Part shown: piece after piece, positions 8,329 to 15,874 of the stretch | Layout of the letters: each line of letters opens with the position of its first letter | How positions within the stretch are numbered: the stretch's first letter is position 1 | Notes under the pieces: generated by a model | Seen by the model: only the letters and a program-made list of their open reading frames with translations | Database searches by the model: none | Told to the model about the DNA's origin: nothing | DNA from: Nocardioides sp. Root190 | Lineage (GTDB): Bacteria > Actinomycetota > Actinomycetes > Propionibacteriales > Nocardioidaceae | Assembly: GCF_001428565.1 (NCBI RefSeq) | Contig: NZ_LMIA01000010.1 | Location: 370,306-434,305, forward strand | Length of the DNA stretch: 64,000 nucleotides | Reading direction: 5' to 3' | Made by a program: the position numbers and the translations under genes

Positions 8329-9540
8329 TCAGACCGTGGCCGCCAGCAACTGCGCGGCCTCACTGGCAGGGGTGCCGGCCGAGATCGCCTTGCGCAACCT
8401 CATCAACAGGCGGGGATCGTCGACGACGAGCGCGCCGACGAGCCGTCCGTCCGGAGCGGCGTAGAGCGCGACGAGATCGCCGGTCGCCATGGAGCCGTGC
8501 AGCGTGCTGGCCTCGCCTTCCGAGGGCCGGCCGACGATCTGGATGCGATGGCCGTACTGGTCCGACCACACGTAGGGCAGGACGGGCTTGGGGCGAGGTC
8601 GACCGACGACGTGCGCTGCCATCACCTGTGCCTGGTCGCCCGCGCTCGTCCAGTGCTCGACCCTGATCGGCGCGTCGTACGCCGGGTGCGGCCATCGCGC
8701 GATGTCACCGACGGCGTACACACCGGGAAACCCGAGCACCTGGAGGTCCTCATCGCAGTCGATGCCGTGGTCCACGGGAAGACCCGAGTGCTCGAGCCAG
8801 CTGGTGGCGGGCGACGCTCCGATCCCGACGACCACGATGTCGGCCGGGAGGTCGGTGCCGTCGTCGAGTCGAACGCCGTTCACTCGACCGTCGACGGACT
8901 CGATCGATGCGACGGTCCGATCGGTCAGGAGATCTGCACCGTGCGCGACGTGGACAGAGGCGACCTCGGCCCCGACCTCGGGTCCGAGGATGTGGGCGAG
9001 CGGGACGGACTGTGCCTCGACGAGGGTCACCGCCATCTCGTGGTCGGCCGCTGCCGAGGCGAACTCGGCGCCGATGAATCCCGCTCCGACGACGACCGCG
9101 CGGCGGCCCGGACCCATCGAGGACCGCAACGCACGGGCGTCCTCGAGGCGGCGGATCACGTGCACCCCCGCGATGTCGGCGGTCCCGGCGAGGCGGCGGG
9201 CGTCGACGCCCGTGGCGATCACCAGCACGTCGTACGAGATCTGCTCGACCTCGCCCGCCCGTTCCAGGATGAGTGACCTGGCGGCGGGGTCAAGCCCGAC
9301 CGCACGCGTGCCGAGCCTCAGGTCCACCTGGAGCGCGTCCACCTCGTCCTGACCGAGCAGCGGGACGGGATCGCCCACACTGTCGAGGCCCAGGAGGTCC
9401 TTCGACAACGGCGGGCGGTCATACGGCAGGTGCTGCTCGTCCGAGACCAGGACCAGATCTCCGTCATGCCCAGCCCGGCGCAGTGCCTGGACGGAACGGA
9501 CGCCGCCGGTCGATCCACCGACCACCACGATCCTGGTCAT
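8329..9540 (-). CDS. Ferredoxin reductase of the Rieske dioxygenase (FAD/NAD(P)H)
   Basis: A 403-residue flavoprotein of the BphA4/CamA class that passes electrons from NAD(P)H to a ferredoxin. The N-terminal FAD motif is VVGGSTGGVRSVQALRRAG, followed by LPYDRPPLSKDLL, the second dinucleotide motif VVVGAGFIGAEFA, and the C-terminal VYAVGDIARW. Length and layout are typical. Its ATG overlaps the ferredoxin stop as ATGA, so the two are translationally coupled. Together with the ferredoxin at 9537-9875 and the oxygenase subunits it completes a three-component dioxygenase. Confidence 0.9.
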   Translation of the reverse strand: MTRIVVVGGSTGGVRSVQALRRAGHDGDLVLVSDEQHLPYDRPPLSKDLLGLDSVGDPVPLLGQDEVDALQVDLRLGTRAVGLDPAARSLILERAGEVEQISYDVLVIATGVDARRLAGTADIAGVHVIRRLEDARALRSSMGPGRRAVVVGAGFIGAEFASAAADHEMAVTLVEAQSVPLAHILGPEVGAEVASVHVAHGADLLTDRTVASIESVDGRVNGVRLDDGTDLPADIVVVGIGASPATSWLEHSGLPVDHGIDCDEDLQVLGFPGVYAVGDIARWPHPAYDAPIRVEHWTSAGDQAQVMAAHVVGRPRPKPVLPYVWSDQYGHRIQIVGRPSEGEASTLHGSMATGDLVALYAAPDGRLVGALVVDDPRLLMRLRKAISAGTPASEAAQLLAATV

Positions 9541-9875
9541 CCGAGCACGTAGACCTTGCCGGCATCGACGACGACCTCGAAGGTCGCCAGCGCGATCGTC
9601 GCTGGGAAGCAGAGGGCTTCACCGGACCGGATGTCGAAGCGCGCCATGTGGAGCGGGCAGACGATCTCATTGCCCTCCAGATCGCTGTCCTCGCCCAGGG
9701 ACCAGTCCTCGTGCGTGCAGGTGTCGGCGGTCGCGAAATACGCGCCCTCCTCGGTGAGGTAGACCGCGACCGCGACCGTGCCGGGACCCTCGACCGGGAC
9801 GGTCATCGACTCGCCCGGCGCCAGGTCGCCTTCGTTGCACGCGAAGCGTCGCTCGACCATCTGTGCACTCTCCAT
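9537..9875 (-). CDS. Rieske [2Fe-2S] ferredoxin of the dioxygenase
   Basis: A 112-residue Rieske ferredoxin of the BphA3 type carrying electrons from the reductase to the oxygenase. The cluster ligands are Cys53 and His55 (CTH) and Cys73 and His76 (CPLH). The family motif MARFDIRSGEAL follows. The ATG at 9875 has an AGGAG about 7 bases upstream. It is divergent from the oxygenase alpha subunit; the palindrome at 9941-9955 lies between them and could control both directions. Confidence 0.92.
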   Translation of the reverse strand: MESAQMVERRFACNEGDLAPGESMTVPVEGPGTVAVAVYLTEEGAYFATADTCTHEDWSLGEDSDLEGNEIVCPLHMARFDIRSGEALCFPATIALATFEVVVDAGKVYVLG

Positions 9876-9940
9876 CGGGCGCTCCTTGTCGTTTCTGGAC
9901 TCCCACTGTCGTCAGCGGACGCTCCCGTCACCACGGCCCG

Positions 9941-9955
9941 TTCCGGCGTCCGGAA
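9941..9955. promoter_or_regulatory. Perfect palindrome TTCCGG-N3-CCGGAA (site 2)
   Basis: TTCCGGCGTCCGGAA, extended to GTTCCGGCGTCCGGAACC, sits between the divergent Rieske ferredoxin (start 9875) and oxygenase alpha (start 10028) genes. It shares both arms with the sites at 6238 and 13521. Confidence 0.65.
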
Positions 9956-10027
9956 CCACGCGATGCCCCGCTGCGGAGGTTGCTGCACGGTGATCGCAAC
10001 CCACTCTCAGAGACAAAGGAGTCGCCC

Positions 10028-11347
10028 GTGTCCGCCTACGTGAACGACGACCGTGAGACGCCGCGCTTCCAGGTGAACCGCGCGACCATGGTCGATCCCG
10101 AGGTCTTCGCACTCGAACGCGACAAGATCTTCAATCACACCTGGCTCTACATCGGTCACGAGACAGAGCTGAGGAAGAAGAACGACTACAAGACGCGCTC
10201 CGTCGCCGGTCGGCCGTTGATCTTCGCGCGTGACGCAAAGGGCGAGATCAAGGTCTGGATCAACTCGTGCCCCCACCGCGGCGCGATGTTGTGTCGCGAG
10301 GACAAGGGCAACGCCCGCTTCCTGACCTGCTTCTATCACGGCTGGAGCTTCAGCACTGCCGGCGAGATGGTCTCGATGCCCGGCGATGCGTCGTACGGCC
10401 CCGACTTCCCTCGGCCCGGCCTGGCCTCACCGGCGAAGGTCGACTCGTACCGCGGCTTCGTGTTCATCAGCTTCGACCCCGATGTCGTCGACCTGAAGAC
10501 TCATCTCGCCGGTGCCACTGAGTACATCGATCTCGTCTGCGACCAGTCCGAGCAGGGCATGGAGGTCCTCGAGGGAACTCACGAGTACTCCATCAAGGCG
10601 AACTGGAAGCTGCTGGTGGAGAACAGCTTCGACGGCTACCACGCCGTCTCCACCCACCAGCGGTACTTCGAGATGGTGCTGGCCGCCCGTGGCAGCCTCG
10701 ACCCCAGCGCGCTGGGCGACTCCCGCGGCATCGACCTCGGCAACGGCCACGCCGTGGTCGCCGGTGCTCCCGCGACCGAGGGCCTCTTCGGTCGCCCGCT
10801 GTCGGAGGACGGCGCGGCCGAGCGCGACGCCCGCTTCGAACACTTCCGTGAGCTGTACGGCGACGGGTGGGTCGACCGGATGCAGGGCAACCGCAACCTG
10901 GTGATCTTCCCGAACCTCGTCATCATCGACCTGGTGATGGGTGTCGTGGTCCGCAAGATCGACCCGATCAGCCAGGACTACATGGAGGTCACCGCCTGGG
11001 AGCTCGCCCCGCCAGAGGAGGGCGACGAGCTGCGCAAGCAGCGGCTCGACAACTTCCTGACGTTCTGGGGACCCGGTGGCCTGGCCTCCCCCGACGACGT
11101 GGAGGCACTTGAGACCTGCCAGGTCGGGTACGGCGCCTCGCGTGAACTGGCCTGGTCCGACATCTCCCGCGGCATGAACAAGGACGTGTGCAACACGACC
11201 GACGAGCTCCAGATGCGCACCTGGTGGCGGCGCTGGAACGAGATCGTGACCGGCGAGAAGCTGCCCGAGGAGAAGAAGGCCCCACTGGAGGACACCTTCA
11301 CCGCCCGCCGACTGGAACGCACCGCGGTGGCGACACCCACCTCCTGA
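10028..11347 (+). CDS. Rieske ring-hydroxylating dioxygenase, alpha subunit
   Basis: A 439-residue catalytic subunit that adds O2 across an aromatic ring to give a cis-dihydrodiol. The Rieske cluster ligands are Cys81 and His83 (CPHRGAML) and Cys101 and His104 (CFYHGW). The mononuclear iron site shows His205 and His210 in DGYHAVSTH, with the expected Asp in the ASPDDVEALE segment. Overall it resembles benzoate- and p-cumate-type large subunits. The GTG at 10028 follows AAAGGAG at good spacing. The alpha gene is alone on the plus strand; ferredoxin and reductase are divergent, and the beta subunit lies 1.6 kb away on the minus strand. Confidence 0.92.
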   Translation: MSAYVNDDRETPRFQVNRATMVDPEVFALERDKIFNHTWLYIGHETELRKKNDYKTRSVAGRPLIFARDAKGEIKVWINSCPHRGAMLCREDKGNARFLTCFYHGWSFSTAGEMVSMPGDASYGPDFPRPGLASPAKVDSYRGFVFISFDPDVVDLKTHLAGATEYIDLVCDQSEQGMEVLEGTHEYSIKANWKLLVENSFDGYHAVSTHQRYFEMVLAARGSLDPSALGDSRGIDLGNGHAVVAGAPATEGLFGRPLSEDGAAERDARFEHFRELYGDGWVDRMQGNRNLVIFPNLVIIDLVMGVVVRKIDPISQDYMEVTAWELAPPEEGDELRKQRLDNFLTFWGPGGLASPDDVEALETCQVGYGASRELAWSDISRGMNKDVCNTTDELQMRTWWRRWNEIVTGEKLPEEKKAPLEDTFTARRLERTAVATPTS

Positions 11348-11362
11348 CCGGATGACCGAATG

Positions 11363-11398
11363 CGAAGGCCGCCCCGCAGAACTGCGGGGCGGCCTTCG
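11363..11398. terminator. Strong bidirectional hairpin terminator
   Basis: A perfect 17-base-pair stem (11363-11379 with 11382-11398) with a 2-base loop lies between the convergent dioxygenase alpha and dienelactone-hydrolase-like genes. Position and stability fit a bidirectional terminator. Confidence 0.8.
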
Positions 11399-11431
11399 TG
11401 CTCAGTGCACGTTCGGATGGTCCGTGGCTTC

Positions 11432-12103
11432 TCAGCCAGCGAGGGGGTGCTGCTCCCGCCACTGGACCGCCAGAGGCGTGAGCCGGGACGCGACGCGCGC
11501 GAGCAACCACTCGACCGTCCGCTGCCAGCCGTCGTACGACGCCGAGAAGCTGATGCCGTCCTCGGTGCGACGGTGGAAGTCGGCACCCACCCGTGGGTAG
11601 GTGACCACCTGGCTGAAGACGTCGGAGCCGTCGTCGAGCACCTGCCGAAGGCGGTCGATCTCGGCCGCCGAGAGGTCCTTCGTCTCGGCACCGAACAGCC
11701 CGAGCCACGGAGTGCGCAGTGCAGGACTGGCCGCGACAGCGGCCACATCGGGCGCCGGGGAGATGCTGACTGCGGCACCGAACGCCCGGCTCCGGGCCAG
11801 GTCGAGTGCCAGCGTGGCACCCGCTCCGATCCCGACGACCCCGACCTGCTCGGGCCCCCAACCGGCCGCGCCGGCCCAGGTCCTGGCCCGTTGCCCGGCA
11901 TCGGCGGCGGCGGTGAGCGCGAGCGACTCGAAGCCCTCCATGGCGAAGGTGTTCATGGCCTCGACGGCCTCCACCTCCGGCGTCTGCTCATCGATCAGCA
12001 GCACGATCAACCCGCGCTGGGTGCCACCCAGCCGGACCTCGAGTGCGGGCACACCGGCCGCCAGCTCGATGTGCGTCGGCTGGATCAGGATCACGTCGGA
12101 CAT
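11432..12103 (-). CDS. Dienelactone-hydrolase-like alpha/beta hydrolase lacking the usual nucleophile
   Basis: A 223-residue protein with the dienelactone hydrolase fold pattern: an LIVLLIDEQ strand, VGVVGIGAGATLALDLA at about 87-103, LGLFGAETKD, and a C-terminal ADFHR whose His is kept. The nucleophile position in the G-x-C/S-x-G turn is Gly93 (GIGAG), checked against the codons. The usual acidic residue is also unclear, so hydrolase activity is doubtful. It is last in the operon after the SDR, 16 bases downstream. It may be a binding protein or a degenerate enzyme. The ATG at 12103 is chosen because upstream codons overlap the SDR gene. Confidence 0.6.
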   Translation of the reverse strand: MSDVILIQPTHIELAAGVPALEVRLGGTQRGLIVLLIDEQTPEVEAVEAMNTFAMEGFESLALTAAADAGQRARTWAGAAGWGPEQVGVVGIGAGATLALDLARSRAFGAAVSISPAPDVAAVAASPALRTPWLGLFGAETKDLSAAEIDRLRQVLDDGSDVFSQVVTYPRVGADFHRRTEDGISFSASYDGWQRTVEWLLARVASRLTPLAVQWREQHPLAG

Positions 12104-12119
12104 GTATGTCGCCCCTCGC

Positions 12120-12926
12120 TCAGTCAGTGGGGTGCGGGATCCACGGCCAGTACTTGGCCGTCGCTCCCGCGTCCACGGTGATGTTGGTTCCGGTGACCAT
12201 CGCCGACTCGTCGGATGCGAGATAGACGACGGCACCGACGTAGTCGTCGGGGGTGGGCAGACGACCGAGGGGCAGCTGCGCCGCGAAGTCGTTGCGGTAC
12301 GACGACGGGCGGGCGAGCAACGTCTCCATCGCCTTGCGCGCCTCCGGGTCGGTGGGCGCGGTCGCCGTCGGGGTGAACCCGTTGACCCGGATGCCGTGCT
12401 GCGCCAGCTCCATCGCCGTGGACCGGGTGAAGTTGATCAGACCGCTCTTGCCGGTGGAGTAGCCCACATTGCCCGGCTGGCCCTGCCAGGCGGCGGTGGA
12501 CAGCACGTTGATGATGCTGCCCTCGCGCTGCTGCTCGATCATCGAGCGGCCGACGGCCCGGGTGAAGAGGAAGGACCCACCCAGGATCACGTCGAGCTGG
12601 CGCCGGAAGGCGTCGTACGGCATGTCGAGGACGCCCTGCTGCTGGAAGAAGACGGCGTTGTTCACCAGCACGTCGATGCCTCCCCAGCGTTCGACGGCCA
12701 ACGCCACCGCGGCCTCCGCATGCGCCGGATCGGTGACATCGCCAGCGAGGTGGAGCGCGTCACCCCCGGCCTCGATGATGCGACGGGCAGCAGCTGCTGC
12801 CACCTCCTCGGACAGGTCGGTGCACAGGACCGCGGCGCCCTCGGCGGCGAGACCGGCCGCAAGGGTGCCACCGATGTTGGGGCTGGCGCCGGTGACGATC
12901 GCGGCCTTGCCCTGCAGCCGGTTCAC
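12120..12926 (-). CDS. Short-chain dehydrogenase, probable cis-dihydrodiol dehydrogenase
   Basis: A 268-residue classical SDR. The cofactor motif TGASPNIGG is at about 12-20, and the active site LSTAAWQGQPGNVGYSTGK has Ser, Tyr and Lys at the standard spacing (13 and 17 residues after Ser). Its GTG start overlaps the stop of the dioxygenase beta gene as GTGA. That coupling suggests it oxidises the cis-dihydrodiol made by the Rieske enzyme to the catechol. A role as 3-hydroxyacyl-CoA-type dehydrogenase cannot be excluded, since thiolase and hydratase genes lie in the same operon. Confidence 0.82.
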   Translation of the reverse strand: MNRLQGKAAIVTGASPNIGGTLAAGLAAEGAAVLCTDLSEEVAAAAARRIIEAGGDALHLAGDVTDPAHAEAAVALAVERWGGIDVLVNNAVFFQQQGVLDMPYDAFRRQLDVILGGSFLFTRAVGRSMIEQQREGSIINVLSTAAWQGQPGNVGYSTGKSGLINFTRSTAMELAQHGIRVNGFTPTATAPTDPEARKAMETLLARPSSYRNDFAAQLPLGRLPTPDDYVGAVVYLASDESAMVTGTNITVDAGATAKYWPWIPHPTD

Positions 12927-13435
12927 AGGATGATGCTGACCTTGCCGTGGGGGCGGAGTGCGGCGAGGTCGAGGACCGCACGGCGGACGAGGTAGCGCAG
13001 GGCACCGTCCTCATTGCGCTCCAGCACATGCCGGTAGCAACCGACGTAGGTGTCGAACGCGCCGTTGCGCATCCGGAAGACCGCGAAGTTGGCACGGATG
13101 TGGATGCGTCCCTCGGCATCGGCGCCGGCCACGACGTTGCTGATCATCCGGCGGGTGCGGGAGTGCGGGTACTCCGCGTGGGCGGACCGTTTCATCAACG
13201 AGCCGATCCGCTGCTCGAGGAGGAACCGGTCGTCCTGCACGAGGAACAGGTCGCGGCCGGGGTCGCCATCGGGCAGGTCCGTGGACGGCACCAGGTACTG
13301 CCCCTCGGGAAGGAACAGCTCCAGCCACTCCGGAAGCCGCCAGTCGTCGAGGAGATCGGCTTCCTCGTACAGGAACCGCTCGGCCTCGGCGGAGAGCGCC
13401 GCATCGTGCTCGGCGCGGAAGGAAGTCGTGGTCAC
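12923..13435 (-). CDS. Rieske ring-hydroxylating dioxygenase, beta subunit
   Basis: A 170-residue small subunit of the NTF2/SnoaL-like fold, structural in alpha3beta3 dioxygenases. Recognisable family features are FLYEEADLLDDWRLPEWLELF near the N-terminus, a central RIGSLMKRSAHAEYPHSRTRRMISN block, and the closing YLVRRAVLDLAAL. The GTG at 13435 has GAGGAG 6 bases upstream; the reading frame stays open upstream through a 12-base tandem repeat that does not look like protein. It is followed by the SDR with a 4-base overlap. A TTCCGG palindrome lies about 86 bases upstream. Confidence 0.88.
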   Translation of the reverse strand: MTTTSFRAEHDAALSAEAERFLYEEADLLDDWRLPEWLELFLPEGQYLVPSTDLPDGDPGRDLFLVQDDRFLLEQRIGSLMKRSAHAEYPHSRTRRMISNVVAGADAEGRIHIRANFAVFRMRNGAFDTYVGCYRHVLERNEDGALRYLVRRAVLDLAALRPHGKVSIIL

Positions 13436-13475
13436 GTCGTTCTCCTCGGGTCGGGCCGACCCGGTGCGACCGGGT

Positions 13476-13505
13476 GGCTCCCTCAGGCTGCCGCCTGCGG
13501 GAGCC
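13476..13505. other. Imperfect hairpin between thiolase and dioxygenase beta
   Basis: GGCTCCCTCAGGC (13476-13488) pairs with GCCTGCGGGAGCC (13493-13505) with one mismatch and a 4-base loop. It lies about 110 bases after the thiolase stop and 40 bases before the beta subunit start. It could be an attenuating terminator or an mRNA processing element; nothing in the sequence decides between them. Confidence 0.45.
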
Positions 13506-13520
13506 CCGGTGAACCGGCCG

Positions 13521-13535
13521 TTCCGGGGTCCGGAA
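13521..13535. promoter_or_regulatory. Perfect palindrome TTCCGG-N3-CCGGAA (site 3)
   Basis: TTCCGGGGTCCGGAA, extended to GTTCCGGGGTCCGGAACC, lies in the 178-base gap upstream of the dioxygenase beta gene. The outer bases match site 2 exactly. It suggests the beta/SDR part of the operon has its own promoter, co-regulated with the alpha subunit on the other strand. Confidence 0.62.
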
Positions 13536-13573
13536 CCGTCGACCGACGCGGAGTCGGACCCGCGGTCGGACCC

Positions 13574-13621
13574 GGTGTCGGACCCGGTGCCAGACCCGGT
13601 GCCAGACCCGGTGTCAGACCC
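13574..13621. repeat. 12-base tandem repeat, four units
   Basis: Four head-to-tail units follow GGTG(T/C)C(G/A)GACCC (13574, 13586, 13598, 13610), with degenerate further units back to about 13551. The thiolase stop codon lies in the last unit. The unit length keeps the beta-subunit frame open, but the translated Gly/Ser/Thr/Asp string is not expected to be made. It is probably a slippage repeat in non-coding DNA. Confidence 0.7.
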
Positions 13622-14789
13622 GACGGAAGAGCGCAGCGAGCGCCTGGCCGCCACCGATGCACATGGTCACGATGCCGAGCTCGAGGTCGCGGCGTGCCAG
13701 GTCCTTGGCGACCCGCAGCGACAGGATCGCGCCGGTCGCGCCGACGGCGTGACCGAGGGCGATCGCACCGCCGTAGGGGTTGACCTGTTCTGCGGAGAGA
13801 CCGGCGTCCCGAGCGACGGCAACGGCTTGGGAGGCGAACGCCTCGTTGAGCTCGATGATGCCGATGTCCTTCGGCGTGGTGCCCGTCTTCTCGAACAGTG
13901 ACTGCAGTGCGAGGACCGGGGCGTAGCCCATCAGCTCGGGCTCCATCGCCGCTGTGGTGACGGCCTCGAGGGCCACCAGCGGCGTCAGTCCCCTCTCGGC
14001 GACGGCGGACTCGCTGGCCAGCACCACGGCGGCAGCGCCGTCATTGATGCCGGAGGCGTTGCCCGCGGTGACGGTGCCGTCCTTCTGGAACGCAGGACGA
14101 AGACCGGCCAGGGTCTCCAGCGTCGTGGCTGGCTTGGGGTGCTCGTCGTCGGTGACCGTGAACGGCTTGCGACCGCCCACCTCGACCGGCACGATCTCCT
14201 CGGCGAAGACGGCCCTGGCCTCCGCCGTGGCAGCGCGGCGCTGCGACTCGAGCGCGAACTCGTCCTGCTCGGCGCGAGTGACGCCGTACTTCGCGGCGAC
14301 GTTCTCGGCGGTGATGCCCATGTGGATGCCCTGGAACGGGTCGGTGAGCATCATGACGGTGCCGTCCACCAGCGAGCGGTCCCCGAGCTTGTAGCCCGAC
14401 CGCGCGCCGAAGTCGTAGAACGGCATCCGGGTCATCGACTCGTCGCCACCGGCCAGCGCGATGTCGAGGCCGTTCCAGCGCATCTCCATCGCGGCAGACC
14501 AGATCGCCTGGAGGCCCGAGCCGCACAGACGGTTGACGGTGTAGGCCGGGATGTTCTTCGGAAGGCCTGCCGCGACGGCGACCCTCCGGGCGTTGTAGGC
14601 ATCGGGACCGACCTGGCCGATGCAGCCCATCACGACCTCCTGGACGTCCGCGGCGGCCACGCCGGAGCGCTCGAGGGCCGCACGGCTGGCCGTCGCACCG
14701 AGCTCGAAGCCCGGGACGTCCTTGAACACTCCACCGAAGCTGCCGACCGGCGTCCGTGCGCCGTCCACCAGCAGGATCTTCTCGTCCAT
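13614..14789 (-). CDS. Acetyl-CoA acyltransferase (thiolase)
   Basis: A 391-residue thiolase, full length for the biosynthetic/degradative thiolase family. The acyl-accepting Cys89 is in NRLCGSGLQAI, the His is in IALGHAVGATGA near residue 347, and the second active-site Cys is in CIGGGQALAAL. It cleaves a 3-oxoacyl-CoA in beta-oxidation-like degradation, or condenses acyl-CoAs. The ATG at 14789 shares a base with the stop of the small Cys protein (TGATG), so the two are coupled. It lies in an operon with enoyl-CoA hydratase and an AliA-like CoA ligase. Confidence 0.9.
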   Translation of the reverse strand: MDEKILLVDGARTPVGSFGGVFKDVPGFELGATASRAALERSGVAAADVQEVVMGCIGQVGPDAYNARRVAVAAGLPKNIPAYTVNRLCGSGLQAIWSAAMEMRWNGLDIALAGGDESMTRMPFYDFGARSGYKLGDRSLVDGTVMMLTDPFQGIHMGITAENVAAKYGVTRAEQDEFALESQRRAATAEARAVFAEEIVPVEVGGRKPFTVTDDEHPKPATTLETLAGLRPAFQKDGTVTAGNASGINDGAAAVVLASESAVAERGLTPLVALEAVTTAAMEPELMGYAPVLALQSLFEKTGTTPKDIGIIELNEAFASQAVAVARDAGLSAEQVNPYGGAIALGHAVGATGAILSLRVAKDLARRDLELGIVTMCIGGGQALAALFRRV

Positions 14790-15073
14790 CACCACTCCTC
14801 GATCACTTTTGCCAGACATGCCGGGCACGACTTCGCGCCCGGTGCCGCACCCACCGGCAGCGGGAAGGGCAGGTCCAGCATCTTGCGCCATGAGTAGGAC
14901 CACAGCCCACATGCGGTGGTCGCCGTGCCCATCTCCTTGGCATGCACCACGGCGGAGGGCCGCGTCACGAGCTCGCCCTCTACGAAGGTCTGGCTGACGT
15001 AGGCCGTGGTGACGTACCAGCGGCCGGGGTCGCGCGACCCGGTCCGGGAAGCGACGTCGGTCGCGATGCTCAT
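14789..15073 (-). CDS. Small conserved-looking protein with CxxC, function unknown
   Basis: A 94-residue protein of no family I can name. It has a Cys-Gly pair in TTACGLWSYSW and a C-terminal SCPACLAKV motif, together suggesting a small metal-binding (zinc-type) site. The N-terminal half has aromatic/beta-rich sequence (RWYVTTAYVSQTFVEGELV). It starts with an ATGA overlap after enoyl-CoA hydratase and ends with a TGATG overlap into thiolase, so it is tightly coupled to both. A regulatory, scaffold or acyl-CoA-enzyme accessory role is possible but is only inference. Confidence 0.6.
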   Translation of the reverse strand: MSIATDVASRTGSRDPGRWYVTTAYVSQTFVEGELVTRPSAVVHAKEMGTATTACGLWSYSWRKMLDLPFPLPVGAAPGAKSCPACLAKVIEEW

Positions 15074-15849
15074 CGCATCCTCCACTCGGGTGCGCGCTTC
15101 TCGCGGAAGGCCGTGACGCCCTCCTTGATGTCCTCGGTCGTGAAGGCGAGCGCGAGCTGGGACTGCAACGCCGAGAGGGCACTGTCCAGCGTCATGTCGC
15201 GGGTGGCGTCGATCGCGTCCTTGCCCAGACGCATGAGCAACGGCGACTTCGCAGCCAGGCGGTGCGCCCAGTCCCGCACCGTCGCCTCGAAGTCCCCGGC
15301 AGGGACGACGGCGTTGACGATGTCGAGGCGCTCGGCCTCACGGGCGTCGATCGACTCGCCGAGCATCATCAGCTGGTTGGCCCGCATCCGCGGGACGTTG
15401 CGATAGATCAGCGCGGAGATCATGAACGGGAAGACCCCGACGTTGATCTCGGGGCAACCGAACTTCACCCCCTCCTTCGCGATGACCAGGTCGCAGGCCA
15501 GGGCCAGTCCGAAGGACCCCGCAAGAACATCGCCGCCGGCGGCGCAGATGACCGGCTTGCCCAGCCCGCCGATCAGCGCGTACAGACGAGGGAAGCGATC
15601 GAGCCCGGCGTACTTCGAGATCGTCGGCGCATCGCTGGCGAAGGCCTTGAGGTCCCCGCCGGCGGAGAAGATGCGTTCGTGGGAGGAACCGAGGACGACC
15701 ACCCTGACTGCTTCGTCGTCCCTGACGTTCTCGAGCGCAGCAATCAGCTCGTCGAGCAGGGCATCGCTCAGTGCATTGCGGGTCTCGGGCGAGTCCAGGG
15801 TCAGGAAGGCGACTCCGCGTTCGTCGACCTCGTGGCGAACCAGGCTCAT
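15070..15849 (-). CDS. Enoyl-CoA hydratase/isomerase family protein
   Basis: A 259-residue crotonase-fold protein that hydrates, isomerises or otherwise processes enoyl-CoA. The oxyanion-hole region reads IFSAGGDLKAF near residue 66 and the second oxyanion strand is CAAGGDVLAGSFGLALACDL. The acidic pair expected in true hydratases is not clear: the segment after it reads FGCPEINVGVFPF, with one Glu. The ATG at 15849 follows AAGGAG. Its end overlaps the small Cys protein. In this operon it could serve as the BadK-like hydratase of alicyclic acid degradation; that is inference. Confidence 0.85.
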   Translation of the reverse strand: MSLVRHEVDERGVAFLTLDSPETRNALSDALLDELIAALENVRDDEAVRVVVLGSSHERIFSAGGDLKAFASDAPTISKYAGLDRFPRLYALIGGLGKPVICAAGGDVLAGSFGLALACDLVIAKEGVKFGCPEINVGVFPFMISALIYRNVPRMRANQLMMLGESIDAREAERLDIVNAVVPAGDFEATVRDWAHRLAAKSPLLMRLGKDAIDATRDMTLDSALSALQSQLALAFTTEDIKEGVTAFREKRAPEWRMR

Positions 15850-15874
15850 GGGTGCTCCTTGCAACATCGACGAA

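Noticed and set aside
13436..13654. N-terminal extension of the dioxygenase beta subunit through the 12-base repeat
   Set aside because: The frame is open, but the translation is a low-complexity Gly/Ser/Thr/Asp string, while GTG at 13435 has a good ribosome site and gives the normal family length.
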